DNA of 64,000 nucleotides from Sipunculus nudus (Eukaryota > Annelida > Sipuncula > Golfingiida > Sipunculidae). Location of the stretch: NCBI GenBank assembly GCA_026874595.1, contig CM049316.1, forward strand, positions 19,613,839 through 19,677,838, given 5' to 3'. The notes under the pieces are model-generated. The model did not search any database. It was not told the DNA's origin and worked only from the letters and a program-made list of their open reading frames with translations. Positions 1 through 10,502 of this stretch are shown one piece after another (position 1 is the stretch's first letter; the number at the start of each line of letters is the position of its first letter). The position numbers were made by a program, and so were the translations under genes.

Positions 1-161
1 GGCGCACCACCTTCGTCAAGGGAGAGGCAAGGCATCTGAAACGACGCTGGTCCGACATAACCTCAAGGTCAAGGTTACATCTCAGCCGGGACGAGAATGA
101 ACGGATTGTTAGGTCTAACAATGGAGCCACAGACCAGAGAAACTACCGACAAAGCCGGGCA

Positions 162-452
162 TTACGTCGTCACCGAAGCATGTCCCATATAGGTCCACGC
201 ATGGATTCCCCCGTGGGCTGCAAGACCAAAAGGCGTAGGTCTACTGGACATTACGCTCGCCCAATATTGGTTCAGTTTATTTTCTTCCTCTCTTGCCTGT
301 CTTATTCGATCACGTCGCTGCCTCACTGGGTTTGCTCGGAATCGCTGATTATTGCTGTCATACTGAGTAGATGTGCTGTCCACGTGTGGCATCTCCTGGT
401 TCCGTTTCTTTTCGTATTCTTTCTGGATGTTGCCCATAGTAACTCTGTCCAT
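162..452 (-). CDS. Hypothetical small protein or terminal exon (96 aa)
   Basis: An open frame begins at an ATG at 452 and ends in TAA at 162, giving 96 residues. The product is hydrophilic and rich in Arg, Glu, Gln and Asn, with a basic/acidic stretch of likely helix in the middle (around RRDRIRQAREEE), then a Gly/His/Trp/Tyr-containing tail (GGIHAWTYMGH). Base composition is clearly more GC-rich than the flanks, which supports a real exon. No signal peptide, membrane segment or catalytic motif is visible. The frame stays open a little upstream of the ATG, so it could equally be the last exon of a longer minus-strand gene. I do not recognise the family. The opposite strand is also open over the same interval but reads as a shadow. 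Confidence 0.4.
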   Translation of the reverse strand: MDRVTMGNIQKEYEKKRNQEMPHVDSTSTQYDSNNQRFRANPVRQRRDRIRQAREEENKLNQYWASVMSSRPTPFGLAAHGGIHAWTYMGHASVTT

Positions 453-520
453 GTAACGGAAGGATAACACAGTTTGCTAGCGACTAAAGCAGGGTGCATA
501 TCAAGCCGTTTTATTTTATT

Positions 521-539
521 TTTGGGGGGGGGGGGGGGG
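521..539. repeat. Poly-G tract
   Basis: Uninterrupted run of about 18 G after a T-rich stretch. Similar (G)n or (C)n tracts recur through the window, at about 2448, 13636, 14367, 22520, 23179, 23806, 24206, 45280, 47693, 55090, 55663, 59157 and 61320. Confidence 0.9.
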
Positions 540-1137
540 TATGGGATAATGTGCGTTATTAGCCCTGTCGTGTGATAGAATGAGCGTCGTACAACTGTTT
601 GTCATTTTACCAGATTTTCGACATTATCATAAGGCAACTTGGTGTCGGCTCAGTAAGAACACGAAGAAACAGTATAATTTCTCGCTCAAGTTCGGTTCCG
701 GCAAAGTCCTTGTATATTTGATAAGGTCAGGAGTGGCACCGTAATGACTGAGGAAAAATTTGATCGGTTTTATGCAAAAGCCATTCTTTATATAAATGTT
801 TTCACCTGAAATAAATTCCCTGCAAAACTAACGCATATTTAATGAAGTCAGAGGTCACAAGATTTAAGTTGGGCGTATTTTACTCGCTTGAGGAGCTTTT
901 GTCTTTTATCATTCTTTGCCGCGAGATTTTGGTCCTAGCTGCGGACCTAGCTGGTGGCTCAATTCCACAATTTTGCGGGATGACCGACACATATCCGACA
1001 ACTATCTTTCCCGCGTTAAAATTAATTCGACGCCGACTTTGTCGTCCGACGTTATCATGCATTCGTTGTAAAAATCATGTCGGGAACTATATAATTTTGG
1101 AACTAAATCATATAAACCAACAAACGCCACAATTTTT

Positions 1138-2305
1138 AGCTCAGCTGACTGTAATATATCAAAGCTATTACGATCACCTTTTGTCCGTCGACCCTTTGTC
1201 CGTTAGTTCGGTTGTCCGTTAACAGGACAAAAATCGTAACCGTTGAACAAAGTAAGTTCTACGTATATATCTACTGAGCTCCAAGGCATACCGTCATGGA
1301 AACCCGGTATTATAAGTCGAGGTGTACTTTATTCTGTGAGCTACGAGCCAAAACATAAATCGAGCAGCCTGAAAGTAAGACAAATTGTAACCATTGAACT
1401 TAGGAACTTCTAACTTAATATCCTCGCAGGTCGTGAGCATGTTTCCTTGAAACCCCGAAACTGGGTCACATAGACCTATATACTGTATATTACCAGCCAA
1501 AATCATAATTTTGGGCAGCCTGAAAGTCTGATAGGGCACAGATTGAAACTGAAACATTTAACCTGGAAACTTTAAATCTAGAGAGGTATTTGTGAACGCT
1601 CTTTTGTAACCTGAACAAATTGTGAACATTCGACCTAGAACTTCTAACATTGAGGTCCTTGTAAAATATTTTGTACATTGAAATTAGGTCATGGTGATCT
1701 GTATTCTGTGAACATGGTCATGGTAATCTATATTCTGTGAACATGGGCAATAAACGGAATTTGCAATTTTCCTTTGCAAATAAATTTGATGAGCACTGTG
1801 AAAGTCATACGAGACAAATCCTAATAGCTGGACCTAGGAACTTAATAAGTAACAGGGTTCTCCTGGTCAAATATCCTTGGAAATCAGAAATTAGGTTATC
1901 GTAACCTTTATTCTGCCAACTATGGGCAAAAAAAAAAACCCGACGATTTTTAGCAACCTAAAGGGTCAGACAGGGCACAGTCCATATTGTTCAACTTCTT
2001 ACATCGGATCCAGGTAGTTCCTGCTTGAATATTCTTGGAAACCCGAACTTAGGCTAGTGTACCTTATATTCTGCAAAAAATGGGCATTAACATGGTTTTG
2101 AACACTCTGGAATTAATTCTTAGTGTTCAAGGTTGCTTAACAGATACTATGCATTTTACACGCAAACACGTGTTAGATTTCACTACAATTAATCCAGATG
2201 GAGTAAAATTTCAGACATATACTGATACATCAATAATCAATGCATTAACTGCCTTTATATCAAATCCAGCTGAGCGTCATCGTCCATTGGCCACTTTTTT
2301 CCCTA
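1138..2305 (+). repeat. Decayed copy of the AGCTCAGCTGA dispersed repeat family
   Basis: The 5' end carries AGCTCAGCTGACT at 1138, followed by (GTCC)-type microsatellite remnants around 1190-1220 and by several diverged units of about 170 bp built round phrases such as 'aaattaggtca' and 'ggaacttctaac'. The 3' end near 2268 resembles the family terminus (CAGCTGAGCGTCAT then a damaged palindrome). Better preserved relatives lie at 39.2-40.5, 43-49, 51.7-54.9, 57.7-60.5 and 62.2 kb. No coding capacity was seen. Confidence 0.6.
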
Positions 2306-3602
2306 CGTCAAGATCGGCATGATAAACATCCGACTTTAAGGAATGTGATACTGAGGAGAAATACTTAATATTATAATTTTCAATTGTTTTAATAAATATT
2401 TCGAATATCCCAATTTCAGACAAGAAAGAATCATAGATAAAAGGGAGGGGGGGGGGGGGAGTGTTCATCTGCAAATATTTATTATTTGCGTACTTTACCG
2501 CCACTTATTTGTTAAATAATGGCCACACCAACAGCTTACAAAGCAAGTAAGTATGGTAAATCAAATATAAGTGATAATTTGTTGTGATTGCATCAGTTTA
2601 CCAGTGTACGTATGATGCCGGTGCTGTTTACTGAAACTTATCAAAGTCGTTTGATACTGTGTATTTTCATCAAATGTTGTACATGTTTCTTTGAAGAATT
2701 GATATTTGAAACATTTTCTTGTGTCCTAATATATGAATGAAATGAACAATGGCATTCTACAGTCCTTTGACAGTTATGAATCTAAACTTATCTAGATTGT
2801 GTGCTTGTTTGCAGAAAACATTCTATTCGCCATGTTTTATGCAGTCCTATTGAAATATATTTGTATTCTAACCAAAGCATTTGCTAAATGAAAGGTCGTT
2901 GTCTTTGATATTTTAAAAGACTCATAAGTAACATTAACAGTCCGTCATCTATAGTGTGTATTATATTGTTTTAATGACACAGAGTGTAGAACATATTTCG
3001 TATTAATCCTGTGTTGAGTAATTATATTATGAATTTTCGTATGTGATATATCATTTGGTAATTGGATATTAAAATCTACATTTAAATGTTTATAAAGCAG
3101 GTTTTGTAACAAGATATTGTGAACAAATTTATAATTTTATTACGCTGTAAGTACATGCAGAAAGTCGATATTCCGTTGCATTTTAAGTCATATATATATT
3201 GCATGGTATTTCACTGCATTATAAAAGTGTATAGTAAGAGTGTATGTAGAGTGTATTGTGTAATGTTCATAATAAAGGGTCGTACAATTATATTTTTATG
3301 TTGTGCTTGATTTCTCAAATTGCTTTTGATAATACAGCGAGAATGAAAAGGCCTAACAATGGCAATTCTCAATATTCTTTAATATAACTCTCGAAACAAC
3401 ATTTTGTCTGCTAAAACATCAAAACAAAACACTCAAGAAGCAAGAATCCCAACTTCATTACGTATTTACTGTACCGCCTGATAACGTCAGGACAAGAGTA
3501 GAAATAATATGGTCATAAAATCATGATCATAATTATGAGTTTTAATAAAAATTAGTATCATTCAATAAAACTTAAGGTTGCAGAAATCATTTTCTTTAAG
3601 AA
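2306..3602. other. Gene-poor AT-rich stretch
   Basis: Apart from a poly-G run near 2448-2459 I see no exon with credible splice sites, no repeat with recognisable ends and no structured element. The short ORFs here have AT-rich, unstructured translations and are treated as chance. Confidence 0.5.
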
Positions 3603-3745
3603 TCAGTTTTGGAAAATGACAAAGAGCCCCGCCAGTCCGCAGAGAATGGCAGAGCTTCCGGCCATCGGTTGACTTCCACAAGTTTCCCAGCCTAGGTATT
3701 CACCGTCTTCTTCCGGTGTATGAGACCTGTCACGTATTCGTGGCC
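3603..3745 (-). CDS. Candidate alternative 3' exon of avidin gene B with GPI-signal-like tail
   Basis: On the minus strand a pyrimidine-containing acceptor ends at 3746 and is followed by 143 nt that are open to TGA at 3605-3603. Read in the frame set by a phase-1 donor, it gives 46 residues: a charged hydrophilic start, then GWETCGSQPMAGSS, then a hydrophobic run AILCGLAGLFVIF just before the C-terminus. Small residues followed by a short hydrophobic C-terminal segment are the usual arrangement of a GPI-anchor signal. The nearest upstream coding exon is the last exon of avidin gene B. A GT within it (CAAG|GTTGG, after 4696) would splice in frame to this exon and skip the TAG at 4664. The exon's codon-like composition stands out from the AT-rich flanks. 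Its membership in gene B is inferred. Confidence 0.5.
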
Positions 3746-4663
3746 CTAAAACGAATTAGGAAACTAGAATGGCATCTTTCCTTCATGAAAAAAAAAACTT
3801 CATGCAGGGCTAGCATCCATCCCTTTATTCGGATCTTATTTGTAGATTTATTCACTCTTAATCATGTTAAAGGACAAACTGACAAAGCACGGATGAAAAA
3901 AATTCTCCGCGGTGATTACATCCAAACATTCAAAGACGGATTTATTTGACTTTTATCAATGTCTGTCACATTATAGATGCACTCCTAATACACTGCAGTT
4001 GTTCCAGATCCCCTTCGCTTAAAACACTGCAGTCCAATGAGAGTATGCCGGGTATTCGTTCATTTACAATTCTAGGCCACGTGACTGGCCTGTTGATGAA
4101 ACCCCGAAAACTTGCGATACAAAGAAGCGGGTTAAGAGAAGTGTATAACCGCTGAATAAGCAGTGCTCATTATAGGTTCATTTCTAGGTATTATTTATCC
4201 ACTTTATTTTAAAAATTCACCTTCATTATTTTAACCTATAATTTATATTGACGATAACCGTTATATTTATGTCAATTATTATACAGGACAGTCTAGCCAA
4301 CTCTATCCAAATTAAATAGAAATTGAAATAATAAATAATTTATACTTTTTCTGTATTTCAGTAAGCCATTTTAACTAAGGAAATACACTATAAAAAGTAC
4401 GTCTTTGAAGAAAACCTCCGGTATTAAAGTCTATAAACTGAAATATATTAAGATTGATGAAGATCCTACAAAACAAAATGTATACGTCTAAGCGAGTGGT
4501 GGCTATTGGAAAATATCAGAATGCGATATGGATAGTCGTAAAAAATATAAGTATGTTCATGTTTTCGAAACTGACGTGCCATATTTGATAACACTTCCTC
4601 TATATTTTCTTAAATTTACATACACTGAATATGACACAAAATAATTTTTGTTCAAGTTACATT

Positions 4664-4839
4664 CTATGGAGCGAGGTGTTGCTTGTTTTGCCAACCTTGC
4701 TTCTGTGCCTGTCTTGAGAATCGGTTGGAACCGTAGAAAGTCGAACGCCAGTTGTTATGGCAACCAGGGATAGCAAGACGCTGCAGCCAGACTGTCTCAA
4801 GCACAGGTGTCCTTTGGACGCCACATAAATGACACTGGC
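4664..4839 (-). CDS. Avidin gene B, last exon
   Basis: The acceptor TTTCAG ends at 4840. The exon opens with GC CAG TGT, completing a glycine codon from the previous exon, and ends at TAG 4666-4664. It encodes GQCHLC, the VWLQR strand, PGCHNNWRST and FYGSNRFSR, then a Gln/Lys-rich tail of about 17 residues with no hydrophobic segment. An internal CAAG|GT at 4696/4695 is a possible alternative donor. Confidence 0.82.
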
Positions 4840-7795
4840 CTGAAATAAAAATGAAATGAATGATACATGTACATGTACTGTGTAATCAGATTAATATTAA
4901 TTCATTTCCTTAATTCTGGGTCCGCCCCTGCAAGGTGAAGACGAAGTTCACGCACAGGGCAATTTTTTTAATACCCAACCATAAACTAAGAAAGGTCGCT
5001 AGTAAATTAAATTCACAATTTTACAAAACTAGAGTTGAGGTGTGTAGTCACTAGGCATGCACAGTGCAGGAGAAACTTGACCAAATGACAGCATAACCAC
5101 CATTTTAGCAATTAATCTGTTGAATGTTGACTGTCTTTTTTCCTTAAGATTACTTTTATCAGAGTTCGTCTGCAGTAGCAAGAAATATTTATTTTGCTTT
5201 TATATTCCCACTTCCATCTTGTTGATGACATCAGAGCTCTTGGCCACTCCTCGGGTAATACGGAGTCGCTTCGTGTCGGCTCTTGTCTTTTTCTTGGCCG
5301 TTATATTAAGGAATTCTTTTTTGTGTTTAGACTCAAAATTCAAATCGCATGCCCGTTATCAATAGTTTGTGCCATTGTGCCTTGGCATGAGACCCTTGCC
5401 TTTAAAAAGCCAAACAAGTGATGCAAGTTCAGAGTTAGTATCGTTTGCGCGTTTACAGAGTGGATTTTGAACTCGCGTTTAAATGCATATTGTAACGTGT
5501 ATGGAATTACAAATAACCTAAACGTGTCCGATTAAATGTGTATAAAACTGTTATGCTACATCCTACTATAATTTGAGGATCTGGGTGTGGTAAAAAGCAG
5601 CATTCCTCTTACTTTTAAAGGCAATCGTACGTCGATTTGCCATCGAATTCTCTCAACAGATTAATATCTTGCCTTGACGTTGTCCTCAAGAGCACTTTCA
5701 TGTCACATCCCCGTCCCCTTATCGAACCATAAAAGGTTTTATTTTTCCTCAGTTTCTCAAAAGCGCTAATAGGGGGCTGCATTTTGAGTACACACTAAAA
5801 CCTGGAAGTCACAGGACACATGTCGAAATTGCGTCGTAAAAAAAACATGCAAGTTCGTGGAATTAATGTCCCCCACTTTGGGATCTTGTTGTCTTTCATG
5901 CTTGACAAGCAACCAAATAATGACATGTAGAGAAAATCTTGAGGGCACATGAAAACCATTACATGAAGGAAACAACTGCAGGCGAACATAAGAACTAAAA
6001 GACGTTGTGAAATAGGACCAAAATCCACTATGATATGTAGATACATCTGCAGGCATCAATAAAACTAAAACACACTGAGAAATTTGACCAAAATTTGAGA
6101 ATTGTGTTTTTGAGCTGGAGAGAAATATTTTTCAGATAGCACCCCCAAACCAATCCAAACCTAGGTATGCATGAGAGCAATCATTGATCAAATGTTTGAT
6201 TCGGATAAAGAAATTGGATAAAATTTAGTTCAGTTATCGCACGGAAACGAAAAACCTGACGGACGAACAGAGAGACAGACAGACGGAGAGACAGACAGAT
6301 AAACCCAAATCAATGTCCCCCGCATCTGCGTAGCGGGAAAAAAAAACAAGAAGATTCTGCATCGAAGTAAGTGAGAGAATTAAACAGTGTCGCTGAATGC
6401 TTTTGCAGTTTTGTTCACAGTTCCTCATTGCCTAAGTCGTACTTACCCACCCATCCAGTGACGGCCTTTCCTCCGTTCCATACAACAAAGAGGGACACCG
6501 TGGTATTGGGGTCGTTTGGATTGGCCATCCCGAACACCTGGTGCTGTGACGTCATCCCGGGCACTCGGTTTACAGCGGATTGGTACGCTCCTGTTATTAA
6601 AGGTATTAAAGGTTTATCGATGGCGGCTAATAAACCATACTTTTTGCACTTGTTTTAGCAAAATTATTAGGAAAGACAAAAAAAAAAACAAGAAGACTTA
6701 CGCACGTAAAGACTGGGTTATATGTAACAACCAAGAGTTAACTTTGCAGAGGTATTTTATGTCCAAAGTTTAATTCCAATTCTTGACCTTAAGGCCAAAT
6801 ATCTCTATATATGGCATGTTTTCTCTAAAGACTTAAAGTACGGTCGGCTATAAATATTTAAAGTAAAAGAAAGCCGTAATAATTTAGTGGATATTGTGCT
6901 AAAAATGGAAAGAAACCTGTATAAAAAAATTGGATCGGAAGCGGAACTAAATAATTGACCAAAGACCATCCTGTTGAGAGCGTTTGCTACTGTCACCTGA
7001 TAGGGAGACATGGTAGCCTTGTGGTGTTTCTTCCTGTGCATTGGACATACTAGCTGATAAACTTACCCATGAACCAACCTGTCAGCGGGAGAGATAATAT
7101 CACTGGACATTCGAAAATAATTAAATATAGTTTCAACAAGGGAAAAGTTATAAGGTGCATCAAAGCTGCAGGTTTGGTGATTGTACCTGAAATTCTTTTT
7201 GAGTTATTGCGTTAAAATCATTTTAGCATTATCGCCGCTGTGATCTTAAAAATGCGTCAAGGTCATCCGTGTTCGACCGAGACCTAGCCCCTGATAAGGT
7301 GCATCAATGCTGCAAGTTAAGTTATTGTACCTGAAAATATTTTTTTAGTTATTGCGTTAAAATCATTTTAGGAATTATCGCCGCTGTGACCTTGAAAAAA
7401 ATTCGTCAAGGTCATCCATGTTCTAACTTGACCTAGCCCTTGATAAGGTGCATCATTGCTGCAAGTTTTGTGACTGTACCACAAATACTTTTGAGAAATT
7501 TCGTTAACAAATGTGTGAAAGACGGATGGACGGACGGACAGCTAGACGGCACGACAGACGGGCGCTCACCATTTCTATATCCCCCGCCGACGACGCCTTC
7601 GTCGACGGCGGGGGACAAAAAGGCTAGTCTGGTTTAGAATCTCTGAAACAGACCTATTACATGGTAAAGAATCTGGGTAAAAATGTATAGCAGTACATTC
7701 TAGGACTGTACCTGATATGGATCCGTTCTGATGATGCGTCAGGTACATTTCTGAACCAAGGTCGTTATACCAGAAGCCATCCAGGGAACAAGGAC
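4664..7795 (-). CDS. Avidin-like biotin-binding protein, gene B (three exons found, leader exon missing)
   Basis: Exons at 7712-7795, 6447-6590 and 4664-4839 join with every junction in phase 1 after a glycine, giving 133 residues from the first complete codon to TAG. Avidins are eight-stranded beta-barrels that bind biotin very tightly, usually as tetramers. The barrel landmarks are in order: CSLDGFWYNDLGS (strand 1, with the Asn and Ser that contact the biotin ureido group), YQSAV (the Tyr and Ser of strand 3), FVVWNG (Trp), VTGWVGQC (Thr, Trp and the conserved Cys), ETVWLQR (Trp), NNWRST (the Trp donated to the neighbouring subunit) and GSNRF (Asn in the place of streptavidin Asp128 or avidin Asn118). 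The two Cys in avidin positions 4 and 83 are present, plus a second pair (CHLC and PGC). The Ser88-equivalent is Ala. I found no ATG leader exon between 7800 and 10340. The gene is paralogous to, and on the same strand as, gene A. Confidence 0.82.
4840..5770. other. Intron of avidin gene B with an unassigned open segment
   Basis: The intron between the last two exons of gene B runs from 4840 to 6446. At 5190-5420 both strands are open and composition is less AT-rich. The minus strand reads a basic peptide (about KKKTRADTKRLRITRG) and the plus strand a longer mixed peptide. No splice sites or family resemblance decide between them, so no gene is called. Confidence 0.3.
5770..6345. repeat. Bivalve-type dispersed repeat ending in a GC-rich hairpin
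   Basis: Diverged repeated phrases occur between 5800 and 6100. They are followed by a (GACA/GACG)n microsatellite at 6255-6300 and then CCCGC...GCGGG about 6320-6338 ahead of a poly-A run. The order (diverged body, GACGG microsatellite, short GC hairpin, A-rich end) matches the neighbouring element that ends at 7627. No coding capacity was seen. It lies inside the last intron of avidin gene B. Confidence 0.45.
6447..6590 (-). CDS. Avidin gene B, middle exon
   Basis: The acceptor is AACAG, with a purine-broken pyrimidine tract, and the exon starts at 6590. The donor is a consensus GTAAGT at 6446. The 144-nt exon is phase 1 in and phase 1 out. It encodes AYQSAV, a loop of about 20 residues, TTVSLFVVWNGG and AVTGWVG. 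It spans what is two exons' worth of barrel in gene A: gene B has no intron where gene A splits after SPVIG. Confidence 0.85.
7149..7627 (+). mobile_element. Helitron-like non-autonomous element, 3' part, with three ~147-bp tandem units
   Basis: Three direct units begin near 7149, 7297 and 7444 with the phrase 'ataaggtgcatca.tgctgca', about 147 bp apart. They are followed by a (GGAC)-type microsatellite at 7525-7560. A GC hairpin (CCCCCGCCG at 7581-7589 with CGGCGGGGG at 7606-7614) is followed nine bases later by CTAG at 7624-7627 and then T. Hairpin, short spacer, CTRR and a flanking T are the classical Helitron 3' terminus. The 5' end is not located. It lies in an intron of avidin gene B. 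Confidence 0.55.
7712..7795 (-). CDS. Avidin gene B, first barrel exon
   Basis: The acceptor TTTAAG ends at 7796 and the donor CAG|GTACAG starts at 7711. The 84-nt exon is phase 1 on both sides. It encodes a Pro-Cys pair, LDGFWYNDLGSEM and an Asn-Gly turn, ending SISG. The phase-1 entry requires an upstream leader exon ending in a single G, as seen in gene A. Confidence 0.85.
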
Positions 7796-8334
7796 CTTAA
7801 ACATAAAGGATACCATCATCATACCTAACTATAAGACTGGCGCAGCCAGCAAAACTGGCGAGACATATTGGTGCTTTTATTTATAGGACACCTATCGACA
7901 TCTGGCGTTAATACACATTATCTATTTATTTTTTTTTTTTGGCCTCACGCTTTTTTTTTTAAATTGAACCAGCACAGTAGTATTTACGTTTATCGAGGCA
8001 TGCGGTTTTACAGAATTCAGCTTCATAAATACTGACTGACAGACAGGCCTATATACCGGACTTTGTTTATCTTACTAATATATTAACATTCTTTATGACT
8101 GCGATTTCTTAAATCGTTATCACACAATCCATAGTATTAATGACCCCATATTGCTTGATCTAATTCCTTAGAAAAAAAAGAAGAGGTAAGAGTTTTCTCA
8201 AATGGGATTAAAAACCAGACCTTCCGCTTTCTCGGATGAACTGATGTACTATTCTGTACGTTACAATAAGGTTAAACGCAGAAAATCATATCAAACATTA
8301 ACTTAAGAAGTGCTGAATATCGATTCTTGATATG

Positions 8335-8695
8335 TTAGCTCAGTATTTTCTTTTCTTTTGGACCTGGTTTCTCAAATGTATTCCCTAATACGTGGTAGGA
8401 AAGGTTTATGCTTGTTATACAGTTGTTTCTTAGAGATATTGAGAGTAAGAGAAAACTACCTGTATGAGAGAAGACGAAATTGCGTTTATGAATAGTATCG
8501 GGTTTTATTTGATGGAATATTCTCACCAAACAATGTCAGCCGATTCTGACAGTTTAAATAGATATCAAGATTCCGTGTTCAGTTGCACAGCAACCGAAAT
8601 ATTTTTATTACAACCCATTGTGAGCCCGTACCTGATTCTGTCACAGATTCTGGGACGTCCCTTTTCGAAACCATGTGTTCCATCGCGGACAACTC
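8335..8695 (-). CDS. Two phase-compatible exon-like segments downstream of avidin gene A
   Basis: Segment 8632-8695 has a strong acceptor (T-rich tract ending CTAG) and a CAG|GTACGG donor. Segment 8335-8459 follows an excellent acceptor (TTCGTCTTCTCTCATACAG) and ends in TAA. Joined, they read in one frame of about 63 residues containing MEHMVSKRDVPESVTES and then SFLLLSISL. A GTATGA donor at the very end of gene A's last exon, after 10348, would place that frame in phase. Neither segment resembles avidin. They could be an alternative C-terminal extension of gene A, part of another gene, or chance splice signals. Confidence 0.22.
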
Positions 8696-8799
8696 CTAGT
8701 TCAAAGACACAAATAAACATACTGAAGATGACAGGTGAATGGAGAACCGTCATTAACATTAATACTGATAGAAACAACATGTAAATGATATAATGCAAG

Positions 8800-10341
8800 G
8801 GTTTTTGTTTCCTTAGTGTAATTTAAATGATAAAAAATACGGTTAACTCATTTTCGCACGCTTCTATCAACCGTTTTTGCCATTAGTCATTTGAAAGAGT
8901 TATGCGATGGCAGACTTTCTGGAAATGGAAAGTGAGTGTGGTAGAACTTCGAGATGAAAGAAAAACGATACTACAGTACACATTTATCCCCCTCTTATAA
9001 AACTGAAATGAAGATATCAGTTATTATACCTTCGCCAAAAGGGTTATCTAATACTTATAAAAGGAAGTTTGTTCACTTTTGTCCTCAATGTTCTCTGAAA
9101 CTGCATTGCGTGTAATACCTCATTTTAAAGAATATTGTTCCCGCAGTGACCTCGCCGATATGAGAATAAACATTTTTAATGTACACAGAATTTTTTGTGT
9201 TTTCGCGTATTTATAAATTGCGTTCAGAGTACCACTGAAACAGCCTATAACTGGCTTCGGTAGAGACTGGAATTTCTGCGTCGTTGCTTGGTGATCTTGT
9301 TATTCAAAGCGCAGAATTAATGTCTATTGTGCATATTAATAATCCCTGCTGTAAGTGACGGATTTAAGCTTGTTTGGCCTGACATTTGACCCAATCACAA
9401 CCCATTGCATGGTCAGAAAAGGTGAAAAAATGTGACCTCTTGGCACTCATTTCATAAAGTCTGATTTAATCGCACTCAATATTATTTGGACTTTCCATAT
9501 ATGACAGGGCTTGATAATTTTGAGTCCGATTGAATTGGGCTACCTTCCATCAATATATCATTTATACGTCTAACATTAATAATATATATAAGCAATCAAA
9601 GATCTTCGAAAATCTGTATGCCCCCGCGTCCAATTCCGGTTTGCAAATAAAAACATCACTAACCAGGTCTTCAAGGTAAACATAACGATGTATGAATTTC
9701 TTAACACAAGTAGCGCCCCGCAAAATAAATGTGGAAATATTTGTACATGTTTTTATTCAGAATACAAATATTGAGCCAATATTTCTCATCTTAATTAATA
9801 CATCCCCCATAAAAAGTCCAGTTACCAGGTTTATCAGCTAGGTCAGAGGGTCAAACCATGTACCTTAATTGTCATTATCTTTGATTTAAACCTGGTTGGA
9901 TATGTGAGTGCTTTGGCTCAATTTTGTTAAGATTCACAACCGATTGCTTTAAAGCACGCGGACGTCATCCAACATTTACTTTTTCATATTACATCATATT
10001 ATATATTTCTGACATAATGTTCTTATAACAAAATTGAGTGTATGTGACATGTACATGTTTATTTTTTTTACATCAGGGATTCATACACATGTTGTGTAAA
10101 TAATATAGCTTTAAACTCTAAATCAGTGAACGAGATATTCATGTGCTGGACATCGTGTTACTTTTAAAAAGGTTTGAGAAAGGCTTTCTTGCATGGCCGT
10201 ATTGTCTTACAAGGACTTAGGAGTAAACAGTTTCATATGGGAATTAATTGTAAAATTGTAAAAAATATGTCCAAATATAAAAACCATTTCTATCAATCAC
10301 TTACGTACTGTGAAAAGGATTTCTGAAAATACGTTCACTGA
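8800..10341. other. Intergenic stretch between avidin genes B and A
   Basis: AT-rich, with no long ORF and no repeat with clear ends. I searched the minus strand for an ATG leader exon with a phase-1 donor that could serve gene B. I found only short candidates whose phase or hydrophobicity does not fit. Confidence 0.4.
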
Positions 10342-10502
10342 TCATACCGTTTGCTGTCCATCTGTTGGGGACTGTTCTTCCCGAGTGAAGCGGCCTTGAC
10401 CAATTAGCGTGGACTGCCACACGTCATCACAAGATGGCTGTCGCATTCTCAGGACCCATGACATCATAAGGACTTCATTTCCGTCACAAACATGGCACTG
10501 GC
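10342..10502 (-). CDS. Avidin gene A, exon 4
   Basis: The acceptor ATTCAG ends at 10503. The exon starts GC CAG TGC, completing a glycine codon, and ends at TGA 10344-10342. It encodes QCHVCDGNEVLMMSWVLR, PSCDDVWQSTLIGQGRFTR and a polar 12-residue tail. Confidence 0.87.

Noticed and set aside
180-467. 95-aa plus-strand ORF opposite the first minus-strand ORF
   Set aside because: The minus-strand reading has more protein-like composition; the plus reading is hydrophobic and irregular.
7060-7105. Minus-strand CTGACAGGTTGGTTCATGG before GTAAGT, resembling the TGW end of an avidin exon
   Set aside because: Only about six residues resemble avidin and the upstream frame does not encode the preceding barrel strand. 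At most it is a relic.
8565-8798. Minus-strand ORF with hydrophobic start as a leader exon for avidin gene B
   Set aside because: Its donor at 8631 leaves phase 2, whereas gene B's next exon requires phase 1.
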